DNA from: Georgenia sp. TF02-10
GTDB lineage: Bacteria; Actinomycetota; Actinomycetes; Actinomycetales; Actinomycetaceae
Assembly (NCBI RefSeq): GCF_022759505.1
Contig: NZ_CP094289.1
Location: forward strand, 3,286,001 to 3,350,000
Length of the DNA stretch: 64,000 nt
Reading direction: 5' to 3'
The position numbers and the translations under genes are program-made. The stretch's first letter is position 1; every line of letters starts with the position of its first letter. Shown here one piece after another: positions 17,930 through 27,014 of the stretch. The notes under the pieces are model-generated. The model was not told the DNA's origin. It searched no databases and saw only the letters and a list, made by a program, of their open reading frames with translations.

Positions 17930-17959
17930 GCCCGGGCACCGCGCGTGCGGTGCCCGGGC
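17930..17959 (+). terminator. Strong hairpin downstream of SDR 4
   Basis: A perfect 13-bp stem (GCCCGGGCACCGC / GCGGTGCCCGGGC) with loop GCGT begins 22 bases after the SDR stop. No T-tract follows, as is common in high-GC actinobacteria. It probably ends or attenuates the long mft transcript before mftF. Confidence 0.6.
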
Positions 17960-18007
17960 AGCGGGCGGCCGGTGGGTGGCGGCAGGTGGCGTCGGCAGGC
18001 GGCCAGT

Positions 18008-18058
18008 GGGCGACGGCGGCCGGCGGGCGACGGCGGCCGGCAGGCGATGGCGGCCGGC
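18008..18058 (+). repeat. Three 17-bp GC-rich tandem repeats upstream of mftF
   Basis: Two identical copies of GGGCGACGGCGGCCGGC (18008-18024, 18025-18041) are followed by a copy with two changes (18042-18058). Looser related GGCGG-rich sequence continues to about 18095. This low-complexity array lies in the 5' region of mftF. Confidence 0.7.
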
Positions 18059-18152
18059 GGGCGCGAGGTGATGCGGCGGCGGGCGACGGCGGCCGATGGA
18101 CGGCCGGCGCCGTGGGCGAGCAGCGGCAGTGACAGCAGAACGGAGGCATCGT

Positions 18153-19628
18153 TTGCCGGTGGCGGAGCAGACCGGGACGACGGCGCGGCGGGGCCTACGG
18201 GCGCCGAGCGGCACGCTGCCCGCGGGCACCCGGGTCGCCTGGGACCGGCGCGCCCGGCTCCGGCAGGGCGGGGAGTTCGTGCTCGGCGGGGCGCCCTGGG
18301 GCGTCGTCCGGCTCACCCCGCCGGCGCAGCGCTTCGCCCGCCGCGTCCGCGACGCCGGCCCGGCGGGCCTCGTGCCCGCGGGCCCCCTCGAGCGCCGGGC
18401 GGCCGACCTCCTGCTCGACCGGGGCATCGTCCACCCCGTCGTCGCGCCCCGGCCGGCCGGGCCGGAGGTCACCGTCGTCATCCCCGCCCACGACCGCCTC
18501 GACCTGCTCGAGGCCTGCCTGCGCGGGCTCGGCGGCCTGGACGTCCTCGTCGTCGACGACGCCTCCCACGACGCCGACGGCGTCCGCCGGCTCGCCGAGC
18601 GGTACGGGGCACGGCTGGTCCGCCACCCCGTCAACCAGGGGCCGGGCGCCGCCCGGAACACCGGCCTGGCGCACACCGACGCCCCGGTGGTCGCCTTCCT
18701 CGACTCCGACTGCACCGCCGAGCCGGGCTGGCTCGACGGGCTGCTCCCCCACTTCGACGACCCCCGGGTCGGCGCCGTCGCGCCGCGGGTGCGCCCGCGG
18801 CACGCCGGCAGCTCCGTCCTCGGCCGGCACGAGGACGCCCGGTCCTCCCTGGACATGGGGCGTCACCCCGCGCTCGTCCGGCACGGCGCCATGCTCGGCT
18901 TCCTGCCCTCGGCAGCGCTCGTGGTCCGCCGCGACGCCCTGGCCGGCGGCGCCTTCGCGGCCGCGCTGCGGGTGGGCGAGGACGTGGACCTGGTGTGGCG
19001 GCTGGTCGACGCCGGGTGGCACGTCCGGTACGACCCGAGCGTGCGGGTCGAGCACGAGGCCCGGCTCCGCCCCCTCGCCTGGGCCCGGCGCCGCTACGAG
19101 TACGGCACCTCGGCCGCCGACCTCGACCGGCGCCACCCGGGCCGGCTGGTGCCGGTGCGGGTCTCCGCCTGGAACCTCGCCGCCGCCGCGCTCCTGCTGG
19201 CCGGCCGGCCGGCGCCCGCCGCCGTCGTCGCCGGCACCGCCGCCGCGCTGCTCGGGACGCGGCTGCGCCGGGCGGGCGGCCGGCCGGGCATGGCGGCGGC
19301 GATCGTCGCCAAGGGGTTCGCCGCGGACGCCCTCGCGGTCGGGCACGCGCTGCGCCGGGAGTGGTGGCCGGTGGGCTGGGCCGCCCTGCTGCTGGCCGGC
19401 CGGTCGCGGGTGGCCGCCGCCGCGGCCGTCAGCATGCTGGCGCCGCTGGTCCTGGAGCTGGTCACCGCCCGCCCGGCGGTCGACCCGCCCCGCTACGCCC
19501 TGCTCCGGCTCGTCGAGGACGCCGCGTACGGCAGCGGGGTCCTGGTCAGCGCGCTCCGCGGGCGCCGGGCGGGGCCGCTCCGGCCGGAGGTCCGCCTGCC
19601 GTTCCGGGGCGCGGGGCGCCGCGGCTGA
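18153..19628 (+). CDS. mftF: Mycofactocin glycosyltransferase MftF
   Basis: The product is a family-2 glycosyltransferase that decorates premycofactocin with a beta-1,4-glucan chain. The N-terminal region (VAWDRRARLRQGGEFVLGG) is typical of MftF. The GT-A core has VTVVIPAHDR, the DDAS segment, DSDCTAEPGW (DxD-like) and GEDVDLVWR. Hydrophobic segments near the C-terminus suggest membrane association. I prefer the TTG start at 18153, since CGGAGG at 18141-18146 is six bases upstream. GTG 18129 and the ATG 18096 give longer N-termini of low-complexity sequence. The result is 491 residues. Confidence 0.9.
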   Translation: MPVAEQTGTTARRGLRAPSGTLPAGTRVAWDRRARLRQGGEFVLGGAPWGVVRLTPPAQRFARRVRDAGPAGLVPAGPLERRAADLLLDRGIVHPVVAPRPAGPEVTVVIPAHDRLDLLEACLRGLGGLDVLVVDDASHDADGVRRLAERYGARLVRHPVNQGPGAARNTGLAHTDAPVVAFLDSDCTAEPGWLDGLLPHFDDPRVGAVAPRVRPRHAGSSVLGRHEDARSSLDMGRHPALVRHGAMLGFLPSAALVVRRDALAGGAFAAALRVGEDVDLVWRLVDAGWHVRYDPSVRVEHEARLRPLAWARRRYEYGTSAADLDRRHPGRLVPVRVSAWNLAAAALLLAGRPAPAAVVAGTAAALLGTRLRRAGGRPGMAAAIVAKGFAADALAVGHALRREWWPVGWAALLLAGRSRVAAAAAVSMLAPLVLELVTARPAVDPPRYALLRLVEDAAYGSGVLVSALRGRRAGPLRPEVRLPFRGAGRRG

Positions 19629-19630
19629 CC

Positions 19631-19648
19631 GACGGCGCGGCCGCCGTC
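19631..19648 (+). terminator. Hairpin after mftF
   Basis: A 7-bp stem (GACGGCG / CGCCGTC) with loop CGGC begins two bases after the mftF stop, in the gap to the convergent folD. It is a plausible weak bidirectional terminator. Confidence 0.4.
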
Positions 19649-19729
19649 GCCCCAACCTCTCCGCCCGGCCCCGACCCGTCCCGGCGTCGACCCCGGCCGG
19701 ACTGTCCCGGCCCCGGCCCAGTCCTCGGC

Positions 19730-20611
19730 TCAGCCGGCCGCCCGCTCCGCCGCCTCCACCACGTTGGCCAGCAGCATCGCCCGGGTCATCGGCCCGACCC
19801 CGCCCGGCGTGGGTGACAGCCAGGACGCGACCTGGTCCACGCCGTCGGCCACGTCCCCCCGCAGCTGGGCCTTCCCGGTGGCCGGGTCCACGATCCGCGA
19901 CATCCCCACGTCCAGGACGACGGCGCCGGGCTTGACCATGTCCGCGGTGATGATGCCCGGCTGGCCGGCCGCGGCGATGACGACGTCGGCGGCCCGCACG
20001 TGGGCGGCGAGGTCGGTGGTGCCGGTGTGGGTGAGGGTGACGGTGGCGTTGACGTCCTTGCGGGTGAGCAGCAGCCCGATGCTGCGGCCCACGGTGGTCC
20101 CGCGGCCGACGACGCACACGTCGGCGCCGGCCAGGTCGATGCCGTGCCGGGCCACCAGCTCCAGCACCGCCCGGGGGGTGCACGGCAGCGGGGAGGTGAT
20201 CGGCTCGCTCAGCCGCAGCACCAGCCGGCCGAGGTTGGTCGGGTGCAGCCCGTCGGCGTCCTTGGCCGGGTCGATCAGCTCGAGCACCGCGCCGACGTCG
20301 ACCCCCGGCGGCAGCGGCAGCTGGACGATGTACCCGGTGCAGGCCTGGTCGGCGTTGAGCCGGGCGACCGCCGCCTCGACGTCGTCCTGGGAGGCCGAGG
20401 CGGGCAGGTCCACCCGCAGGGAGGCGATACCGACCTCGGCGCAGTCCCGGTGCTTGCCGGCGACGTAGGCCCGCGACCCCGGGTCCTCCCCGACCAGCAC
20501 GGTGCCCAGGCCCGGCCGCACCCCGCGGTCGGCGAGGGCCTGGACCCGCTGGGTGAGCTCGGCCTTGATGGTGGCCGCGGTGGCCCGGCCGTCCAGGACC
20601 CGGGCGGTCAC
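19730..20611 (-). CDS. folD: Methylenetetrahydrofolate dehydrogenase / methenyltetrahydrofolate cyclohydrolase
   Basis: This 293-residue bifunctional enzyme interconverts methylene-, methenyl- and formyl-THF. Family signatures are present: [13 protein letters not shown] near residue 95, PLPCTPRAV near 145, [11 protein letters not shown] with the NADP-binding turn near 170, and the C-terminal [13 protein letters not shown]. It overlaps the glyA stop by four bases, forming a one-carbon operon with it under one riboswitch. Confidence 0.96.
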   Translation of the reverse strand: MTARVLDGRATAATIKAELTQRVQALADRGVRPGLGTVLVGEDPGSRAYVAGKHRDCAEVGIASLRVDLPASASQDDVEAAVARLNADQACTGYIVQLPLPPGVDVGAVLELIDPAKDADGLHPTNLGRLVLRLSEPITSPLPCTPRAVLELVARHGIDLAGADVCVVGRGTTVGRSIGLLLTRKDVNATVTLTHTGTTDLAAHVRAADVVIAAAGQPGIITADMVKPGAVVLDVGMSRIVDPATGKAQLRGDVADGVDQVASWLSPTPGGVGPMTRAMLLANVVEAAERAAG

Positions 20612-21903
20612 TGCTGCAGGCCCGGGTACAGCGGGAAGGCGTCGGTCAGCCGCCGGACCCGGGCGCGCTGGGCCTCGACGTCGGTCCCGGCGCCCTGGAC
20701 CAGGGTGGTGGCGATGATGTCGGCGACCTCGGCGAACTCCGCGGCGCCGAACCCGCGGGTAGCCAGCGCCGGGGTACCGATCCGCAGGCCGGAGGTCACC
20801 CGCGGCGGGCGGGGGTCGAACGGGACGGCGTTGCGGTTGACGGTGATGCCGGCGTCGTGCAGGAGGTCCTCGGCCTGCTGGCCGTCCAGGGCGGAGTCAC
20901 GCAGGTCCACCAGGACGAGGTGGACGTCGGTGCCGCCGGTGACCAGGGCGACCCCGGCTCCGCGGACGTCGGGGGCGGTGAGCCGCTCGGCGATGATCCG
21001 GGCGCCCTCGACGGTGCGGCGCTGACGGTCGGCGAACTCCTCGCCGGCGGCGATCTTGAAGGCCACGGCCTTGGCGGCGATGACGTGCATGAGCGGGCCG
21101 CCCTGCTGGCCGGGGAAGACGGCGGAGTCGAGCTTCTTGCCGACGGCGGCCTTGTCCCGGGCGAGGAGGAAGCCGGAGCGGGGCCCGCCGAGGGTCTTGT
21201 GGACGGTGGAGGAGACGACGTCGGAGTGCGGCACCGGGCTCGGGTGCAGCCCGGCGGCGACCAGGCCGGCGAAGTGCGCCATGTCGGTCCACAGGTAGGC
21301 GCCGACCTCGTCGGCGATCTGCCGGAAGGCGGCGAAGTCGAGCTGGCGGGGGTAGGCCGACCAGCCGGCGATGATGACCTTGGGCCGCGCCTCCAGCGCC
21401 TTGGCCCGCACCGTCTCCATCTCGATCCGGTGGCTGCGCTCGTCCACCCCGTAGGCGGCGACGTCGTAGAGCTTGCCGGAGAAGTTGATCTTCATGCCGT
21501 GGGTCAGGTGCCCGCCGTGCGCCAGGGACAGGCCAAGGATGGTCTCCCCCGGCGTGGCCAGGGCGTGCAGGACGGCGGCGTTGGCCTGGGCGCCGGAGTG
21601 CGGCTGGACGTTGGCGTACTCGGCGCCGAAGAGGGCGGTGGCCCGTTCGATGGCGAGGTTCTCGGCGATGTCCACCTGCTCGCAGCCGCCGTAGTAGCGC
21701 CGTCCGGGGTAGCCCTCGGCGTACTTGTTGGTCAGCACCGAGCCCTGGGCCTGCAGGACGGCGCGCGGGACGAAGTTCTCGCTGGCGATCATCTCCAGCG
21801 TCTCGCGCTGGCGGGTCAGCTCGCCGTCGAGGACGGCGGCGATCTCCGGGTCGAGCTCGGCGAGGGGCTGGTCGGCGACGGTGGTGGTGCTGGGCTGGGT
21901 CAT
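20608..21903 (-). CDS. glyA: Serine hydroxymethyltransferase
   Basis: This PLP enzyme of 431 residues converts serine and THF to glycine and methylene-THF. Recognisable blocks are [29 protein letters not shown], and the PLP-lysine motif [14 protein letters not shown] near residue 235. It is the first gene downstream of the ZTP riboswitch and is translationally coupled to folD. ATG 21903 has an AGGAACG-like site (GGAGGAACG) close upstream. Confidence 0.97.
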   Translation of the reverse strand: MTQPSTTTVADQPLAELDPEIAAVLDGELTRQRETLEMIASENFVPRAVLQAQGSVLTNKYAEGYPGRRYYGGCEQVDIAENLAIERATALFGAEYANVQPHSGAQANAAVLHALATPGETILGLSLAHGGHLTHGMKINFSGKLYDVAAYGVDERSHRIEMETVRAKALEARPKVIIAGWSAYPRQLDFAAFRQIADEVGAYLWTDMAHFAGLVAAGLHPSPVPHSDVVSSTVHKTLGGPRSGFLLARDKAAVGKKLDSAVFPGQQGGPLMHVIAAKAVAFKIAAGEEFADRQRRTVEGARIIAERLTAPDVRGAGVALVTGGTDVHLVLVDLRDSALDGQQAEDLLHDAGITVNRNAVPFDPRPPRVTSGLRIGTPALATRGFGAAEFAEVADIIATTLVQGAGTDVEAQRARVRRLTDAFPLYPGLQQ

Positions 21904-21956
21904 CGTTCCTCCACTGGTCGGTCACGCACCCGGTGCGTGCGCACTGCAGGTCGTGA

Positions 21957-22045
21957 CCCTCGGCCCAGGCGGGCGACCTCGAGTCGGTCCGGATGCCGCT
22001 CCCCGGTGGTGACCCACCTGTGGCGCCAGTTGCGACGCGGGCGAG
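21957..22045 (-). promoter_or_regulatory. ZTP (pfl) riboswitch controlling glyA-folD
   Basis: On the minus strand the leader shows the two hallmark conserved blocks of the pfl/ZTP aptamer: CACCGGGGAGCG near the middle and CCGCCTGGGC near the 3' end. These are preceded by a GTCGCAACTGGCGCC stem side and the GGTGGG turn. The element ends about 55 bases before the glyA start. ZTP riboswitches sense the purine intermediate ZTP/ZMP, which builds up when 10-formyl-THF is low, and turn on folate one-carbon genes. The regulated genes here fit exactly. The expression platform was not resolved, and the ends are approximate. Confidence 0.9.
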
Positions 22046-22220
22046 ACTACCAGCGGGGGGCGGGCTCCACGGCGGTCGCCCGGCGGCGTCACCACCGGAA
22101 CGAGGCAGCCGAGGCGGCATATGGGTGCTCGTGAATGGTGCCTGCCGCGTTCGCTGCCGCTGGCCGGCGGTAAGACTCACCCCTGACGAACGGGGGGCAC
22201 CACCACGCTCGGTGGTCCGC

Positions 22221-22283
22221 TTGACCTTCACCGTAGGCCCCGGCCATACTCATGTAATCGATCTCATAAGAACGATTACATGA
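22221..22283 (+). promoter_or_regulatory. rbs promoter with operator-like inverted repeat
   Basis: A -35 TTGACC (22221-22226) and a -10 CATACT (22245-22250) are spaced by 18 bases. Directly downstream, 11-bp perfect arms TCATGTAATCG (22250-22260) and CGATTACATGA (22273-22283) flank a 12-base AT-rich spacer across the expected transcription start. The AATCG core is LacI-like, and the repeat is placed to be the site of the RbsR-type repressor encoded by the first gene. Confidence 0.7.
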
Positions 22284-22356
22284 CGATCGGCGGCCGCTTC
22301 GAGCTACCCAGCTAAGGGGTCGTGACGCTCGGGCAGGACAAGTCAGCGAGGACTGG

Positions 22357-23370
22357 ATGGCGACGATCAAGGACGTTGCGAAGGCGGCCGGCGTCTCGAC
22401 CGCCTCGGTCTCCCGCGTCCTCACCGGGCACCCCGCCTCCCCGACCATGCGCGAGCGGGTGCTCGCCGCCGCCGAGGCCCTGAGCTTCCGCCCGAACGCG
22501 GTCGCCCGCTCCCTGCGCAGCACCGGCACCCGGACAGTCGGCCTCGTCGTCTCGGACCTGCTCAACCCCTTCTTCACCGAGCTCGCCCGCGCCGTCGAGG
22601 ACACTGCGCGGGCGGCCGGCTACTCCGTCATCGTCGGCAACGCGGACGAGGACCCGGGCCAGCAGGACCACTACATCCGGATCCTCCTCGAGCGGCAGGT
22701 CGACGGCCTCATCGTCGTGCCGACCGTCGAGACCTCCCCCCTGCTCCGCGAGGCGGCGGCGAACGACCACCACCTGGTGCTCGTGGACCGGCCGGCCGAC
22801 GACGTGGACGCACCGACGATCCTCGCCGACGCCACCGAGGCCATCGGAGAGCTCGTCGACCACCTCGTCACCACCGGGCGACGCGACCCGGCCATCATCA
22901 CGGGCCCGGTGCACGCCGGCACCGCCCGGCTGCGCCTCGAGGTCTTCCGTCAGGCCCTCGCCAAGCACGGCCTCGACCTGCCGGAGCGCCGGGTGCTCCA
23001 CGGCGACTTCCGTTCCACGAGCGGCTACGCCGCCATGGAGCACCTCCTCGCCGATCCTGACCGCCCGGACGCTGTCTTCGTCACCAACGGCTCCATGGGG
23101 CTCGGCGTGCTCGAGGTGCTCGGGCGTCGGCGCGGCACCCCACCGGCCATCCCCGACGAGCTCGCCCTCGCCGTCTTCGACGACACCCCCTGGTTCACCT
23201 TGCTCGCGCCGAGCGTCACGGCCATCGCGCAGCCGACGGTGCACCTCGGTGAGCAGGCCACGCGCACGCTCCTCGCGCGCATCAGGGGCGAGGAGCCTCC
23301 GGCTGCGACGCCTGGCCTGCGCTGCCGCCTCGTCCTGCGCGAGTCCACCAACCCCAGGAGGAAGCCATGA
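22357..23370 (+). CDS. rbsR: LacI-family regulator of the ribose operon
   Basis: The 337-residue protein has the LacI helix-turn-helix TIKDVAKAAGVSTASVSRVL, the hinge region AVARSLRSTGTRTVGLVV, and a periplasmic-binding-protein-like effector domain (LLNPFFTELARAVEDTARAAGY). ATG 22357 begins the standard LacI N-terminus. It is the first gene of the rbs operon, with a four-base overlap to rbsA, so it likely autoregulates through the upstream inverted repeat. The ligand is inferred to be ribose from the ribokinase and pyranase genes. Confidence 0.92.
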   Translation: MATIKDVAKAAGVSTASVSRVLTGHPASPTMRERVLAAAEALSFRPNAVARSLRSTGTRTVGLVVSDLLNPFFTELARAVEDTARAAGYSVIVGNADEDPGQQDHYIRILLERQVDGLIVVPTVETSPLLREAAANDHHLVLVDRPADDVDAPTILADATEAIGELVDHLVTTGRRDPAIITGPVHAGTARLRLEVFRQALAKHGLDLPERRVLHGDFRSTSGYAAMEHLLADPDRPDAVFVTNGSMGLGVLEVLGRRRGTPPAIPDELALAVFDDTPWFTLLAPSVTAIAQPTVHLGEQATRTLLARIRGEEPPAATPGLRCRLVLRESTNPRRKP

Positions 23371-24884
23371 CCACCCCCTCCCCCGGACCCGAGCTGCTCC
23401 GGGTCGAGGGCCTCGTCAAGAGGTTCCCCGGCGTCGTCGCGCTCGACGGCATCTCCTTCGACCTGCGCGCCGGCGAGGTGCACGTCCTCCTCGGCGAGAA
23501 CGGGGCCGGCAAGTCCACCTTGATCAAGTGCCTCACCGGGGTCTACCACCCGGACGAGGGGCAGATCTTCGTCGACGGCAGGCCCGTGACCATCACGACG
23601 GCTGCGCAGGCCGAGGTGCACGGCATCGCCACCATCTACCAGGAGTTCAACCTCGTCCCGCAGCTCTCGGTCGCCGAGAACGTCTCGCTCGGCCGCCAGC
23701 CGCGCCGCTTCGGGATCATCGACCGCAAGGCGATGGACCGCCGAGCCCGTTCGGCCCTGGAGCTGGTCGGTCTCGACGTGGACCTGCACCGCCCCGTCTC
23801 CACGCTCGGGGTTGCCCGCCAGCAGCTCGTCGAGATCGCCAAGGCGCTCAGCCTGGACGCCCGCGTCCTCATCCTCGACGAGCCGACCGCAGCCCTCACC
23901 GACGCCGAGGTTGACCGCCTGCTCGGCCTGATGGAAGACCTGCGCGAGAAGGGCGTGGGGATGATCTTCATCTCCCACCACCTCGAAGAGATCCAGCGGA
24001 TCGGTGACCGGGTGACGGTCCTGCGCGACGGGAGGTCGGTCACCACCGTCCCGGCGCGCACCGACACCGAGGAGCTCGTGCGGCTCATGGTGGGCCGCTC
24101 CATCGGCGCGCAGTTCCCCCGCCGCCCCAGCCCCGTCGGCGCCGAGCTCTTGCGGGTCGAGGGCTTGACCAGCCCCGGGAAGTTCGAGGACGTCTCCCTC
24201 ACGGTCCACGCCGGCGAGGTAGTCGGCGTCGCCGGGCTCGTCGGCGCCGGACGTACCGAGCTGCTCCGCGCCATCTTCGGCGCGGACCCGTACCAGTCGG
24301 GCACCGTCACCGTCCAGGGCCGCACGCTGCCGCGCCACGACGTTCACGCCGCGATCCGCACGGGCCTCGGGCTGGTGCCGGAGGACCGCAAGGCGCAAGG
24401 GCTCGTGCTCGGCGCGAGCGTCGAGGACAACCTCGGCCTGGCGATCCTGCCCGCCGCCACGAAGGCCGGCGTCGTCGATCGTGGCCACCTGCGTGACCGC
24501 GCGCGACGAAGCGTGAGCGACCTCGGCATCCGAACGCCCTCTGCGCAGGCGACCGTCAAGAACCTCTCCGGCGGCAACCAGCAGAAGGTCGTCATGGGCA
24601 AGTGGCTCGCCGCCGACCCCGCCGTGCTGCTCCTCGACGAGCCCACCCGCGGCATCGACGTCGGCGCCAAGGTGGAGATCTACGAGCTCATCAACGCCCT
24701 CACCGCCGCCGGCCGCGGCGTGCTGCTCGTCTCCTCGGAGCTGCCCGAGGTGCTCGGTATGTGCGACCGCGTCCTCGTCATGGCCCAGGGCCGCCTCGTC
24801 GGCGAGCTCCCCCGAGAAGAAGCCACCCAGGACACCGTCATGGCCCTGGCCGTCAAGGAAGTGGAGTCCTCCCGTGTCCGCTGA
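23367..24884 (+). CDS. rbsA: Ribose ABC transporter ATP-binding protein
   Basis: This 505-residue tandem ATPase energises sugar import. The first domain has Walker A GENGAGKST (43-51), a Q-loop IYQEFNLVP and Walker B VLILDEPTAAL. The second has the degenerate GLVGAGRTE P-loop, the signature LSGGNQQKV and Walker B LLLDEPTRGIDVG. The two-domain layout and the DEPTRGIDVG motif are typical of the RbsA/MglA/XylG family. The 3' end overlaps rbsC by 11 bases. Confidence 0.95.
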   Translation: MTTPSPGPELLRVEGLVKRFPGVVALDGISFDLRAGEVHVLLGENGAGKSTLIKCLTGVYHPDEGQIFVDGRPVTITTAAQAEVHGIATIYQEFNLVPQLSVAENVSLGRQPRRFGIIDRKAMDRRARSALELVGLDVDLHRPVSTLGVARQQLVEIAKALSLDARVLILDEPTAALTDAEVDRLLGLMEDLREKGVGMIFISHHLEEIQRIGDRVTVLRDGRSVTTVPARTDTEELVRLMVGRSIGAQFPRRPSPVGAELLRVEGLTSPGKFEDVSLTVHAGEVVGVAGLVGAGRTELLRAIFGADPYQSGTVTVQGRTLPRHDVHAAIRTGLGLVPEDRKAQGLVLGASVEDNLGLAILPAATKAGVVDRGHLRDRARRSVSDLGIRTPSAQATVKNLSGGNQQKVVMGKWLAADPAVLLLDEPTRGIDVGAKVEIYELINALTAAGRGVLLVSSELPEVLGMCDRVLVMAQGRLVGELPREEATQDTVMALAVKEVESSRVR

Positions 24885-25854
24885 CACCGTCGCCCGCCCG
24901 CGCCGTGCCGAACCACTGGGCGCCCGCGCGAAGACGCTGCTCGGGCAGAACGGCGCCTTCGTCGCGCTGGTCGTGCTCGCCGTGATCATGGCGGTGCTGA
25001 GCCCGGTGTTCCTCAGCACCCAGAACCTGCTCAACATCGGTGTCCAGGCCGCCGTCGTCGCGATCCTCGCCTTCGGGCAGACGTTCGTCATCGTGTCCGG
25101 GGGCATTGACCTCTCGGTCGGCTCCGTCGCGGCGCTCTCCTCGATCGTCACCGCCTACACGGCGACGACGAGCGGGCTGAGCCCGGCCGTCGCGATCCTC
25201 CTGGGCGTCGTCACCGGCATCGCGTGCGGCTTCGTCTCCGGCGCGCTCGTCGCCTACGGCAAGCTGCCCGCCTTCATCGCGACGCTCGCGATGCTGTCCG
25301 TGGCCCGCGGGCTTGCCCTCGTCCTGTCCGACGGCGTCCCGATCGCCCAGCCGGAGCCTGTCGCCTGGCTCGGTCGCACCATCGGCGGCTGGCTGCCGGT
25401 ACCAGTACTGGTGATGATCGTCTTCGGCGTGCTCGCCTGGTTCGTCCTCAACCGCACCTACTCCGGCCGGGCGATGTACGCGATCGGGGGCAACGAGGAG
25501 GCTGCACGGCTGTCCGGCATCAACGTGGGCAACCAGCAGCTCGTCATCTACTCCCTGGCCGGCCTCTACTCCGCGGTCGCCGGCCTCGTCCTCGCTGGGC
25601 GACTTGCCTCCGGGCAGCCGCAGGCCGCCGCGGGCTACGAGCTCGACGCGATCGCTGCCGTCGTCATCGGCGGCGCCAGCCTCGCAGGCGGTTCCGGCCG
25701 CGCGTTCGGCACCTTCGTCGGTGCGCTCGTGCTCGCCGTCATCCGCAACGGGCTGAACCTGCTCAACGTCTCCTCCTTCTGGCAGCAGGTCGTCATCGGC
25801 GGGGTGATCGCGCTGGCGGTCCTCACCGACACGCTGCGCCGGAAGCGCTCCTGA
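24874..25854 (+). CDS. rbsC: Ribose ABC transporter permease
   Basis: The 326-residue integral membrane protein has about eight or more hydrophobic segments. Typical RbsC blocks are NLLNIGVQAAVVAILAFGQT, the cytoplasmic-loop motif GGIDLSVGSVAALSS, and the C-terminal LDAIAAVVIGGASLAGGSG. The start overlaps the rbsA end. It forms the channel of the importer with RbsA and RbsB. Confidence 0.95.
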   Translation: MSADTVARPRRAEPLGARAKTLLGQNGAFVALVVLAVIMAVLSPVFLSTQNLLNIGVQAAVVAILAFGQTFVIVSGGIDLSVGSVAALSSIVTAYTATTSGLSPAVAILLGVVTGIACGFVSGALVAYGKLPAFIATLAMLSVARGLALVLSDGVPIAQPEPVAWLGRTIGGWLPVPVLVMIVFGVLAWFVLNRTYSGRAMYAIGGNEEAARLSGINVGNQQLVIYSLAGLYSAVAGLVLAGRLASGQPQAAAGYELDAIAAVVIGGASLAGGSGRAFGTFVGALVLAVIRNGLNLLNVSSFWQQVVIGGVIALAVLTDTLRRKRS

Positions 25855-25934
25855 CCGGCGGGCCGACCACTGGGGCAGGCACCGAGGAGGCATGCCGGAC
25901 GGCTGCACCGTGAGGCCGCACGTACCTCGACCAC

Positions 25935-25970
25935 CGACCACGACCACGACCACGACAACGACAACGACCA
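25935..25970 (+). repeat. Hexamer tandem repeat upstream of rbsB
   Basis: Six consecutive six-base units, CGACCA (four copies) and CGACAA (two copies), occupy 25935-25970. They lie about 60 bases before the rbsB start in the gap after rbsC. The array could alter mRNA structure or length between strains. No role is shown by the sequence. Confidence 0.7.
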
Positions 25971-26029
25971 GCACGAACCAACCGACGCGGACCGGACACT
26001 CCGGCCCCATCAGAAAGGAAGGGGTTCCG

Positions 26030-26977
26030 ATGAAGAAGCCCGTCATCAGCCTCGCCGCACTCCTGGCTGCGGGCACCCTCGCCCTCTCGGCATGCGGCAG
26101 CGACGACCCAGGCAGCAGTAACGAGTCCCCCGGAGGCGGAGGCGGGGGCGACGACTACAGCCTCGGCCTGGCCGTCTCCACGCTGAACAACCCATTCTTC
26201 GTCTCTCTGCGCGACGGCGCCCAGGACGCAGCCGACGAGGCCGGCGTAGAGCTCATCGTCACCGACGGCCGTGACGACGCTACCCAGCAGGCGGACCAGG
26301 TCGCGAACTTCCAGACCCAGCAGCTCGACGCCGTCCTCATCAACCCGGTCGACTCGGACGCGGCGGGCCCGATCGTTGCGCCGCTGGTCCAGTCGGACGT
26401 GCCGGTCATCGCCGTCGACCGCGCCGTCAATGGTGCCGAGGTGAGCACCCTCGTCGCCTCCGACAACGTCGAGGGCGGCCGCCTCGCCGCCCAGGCGCTC
26501 GCCGAGGCGATCGGCGAGGAGGGCCAGGTCATCGTCCTGCAGGGCGTGGCCGGCACCTCCGCCTCCCGCGAGCGCGGGCAGGGCTTCGACGAGGGCATCG
26601 CCGATTACCCGAACATCGAGGTCGTCGCGAAGCAGCCGGCGGACTTCGACCGCGCCCAGGGGCTCGACGTCGCGACCAACCTCCTCCAGGCCAACCCCGA
26701 CGTCGTCGGCATCTTCGCCGAGAACGACGAGATGGCCCTGGGCGCCGTCCAGGCGCTCGGTGACCGCGCCGGCCAGGACGTCTTCGTCGTCGGCTTCGAC
26801 GCCACCGAGGACGGCCAGGCCGCCGTCGAAGCCGGCACGATGTTCGCCACGATCGCGCAGCAGCCCGAGGATCTCGGCCGCGCCGCGGTCGAGGCTGCGC
26901 TCGACCTGCTCGACGGCGAGGACGTGGAGGAGACGATCTCCGTGCCCGTCGTCGCCGTGCGCCAGGGCGACGTCTGA
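26030..26977 (+). CDS. rbsB: Ribose ABC transporter substrate-binding lipoprotein
   Basis: The 315-residue protein begins with a lipoprotein signal (MKKPVISLAALLAAGTLALS, then the lipobox Cys) followed by a Gly/Ser linker. The mature region starts LGLAVSTLNNPFFVSLRDGA, typical of RbsB-type sugar-binding proteins, and contains NPVDSDAAGPIV and the C-terminal TIAQQPEDLGRAAVEAA. ATG 26030 is chosen for the AAAGGAAGG site; an in-frame extension upstream translates the hexamer repeat into a Thr run. It captures ribose at the outer membrane face of the cell. Confidence 0.95.
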   Translation: MKKPVISLAALLAAGTLALSACGSDDPGSSNESPGGGGGGDDYSLGLAVSTLNNPFFVSLRDGAQDAADEAGVELIVTDGRDDATQQADQVANFQTQQLDAVLINPVDSDAAGPIVAPLVQSDVPVIAVDRAVNGAEVSTLVASDNVEGGRLAAQALAEAIGEEGQVIVLQGVAGTSASRERGQGFDEGIADYPNIEVVAKQPADFDRAQGLDVATNLLQANPDVVGIFAENDEMALGAVQALGDRAGQDVFVVGFDATEDGQAAVEAGTMFATIAQQPEDLGRAAVEAALDLLDGEDVEETISVPVVAVRQGDV

Positions 26978-27014
26978 CCGTCCGCTCAGCACCACAGGCG
27001 CCGGCGCACCGCTC

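Noticed and set aside
14489-18856. A 1455-codon open frame on the minus strand across moxR, the VWA gene, mftD, SDR 4 and mftF
   Set aside because: It is antisense to several clearly recognised genes, is Arg/Ala/Pro-rich with no domain, and arises from the scarcity of stop codons in high-GC DNA.
22089-22604. Minus-strand frame crossing the rbs promoter region
   Set aside because: It covers the promoter, inverted repeat and start of rbsR, with no conserved content.
25892-26029. N-terminal extension of RbsB with a Thr run
   Set aside because: It translates the hexamer repeat and precedes a clear lipoprotein signal with its own AAAGGAAGG site.
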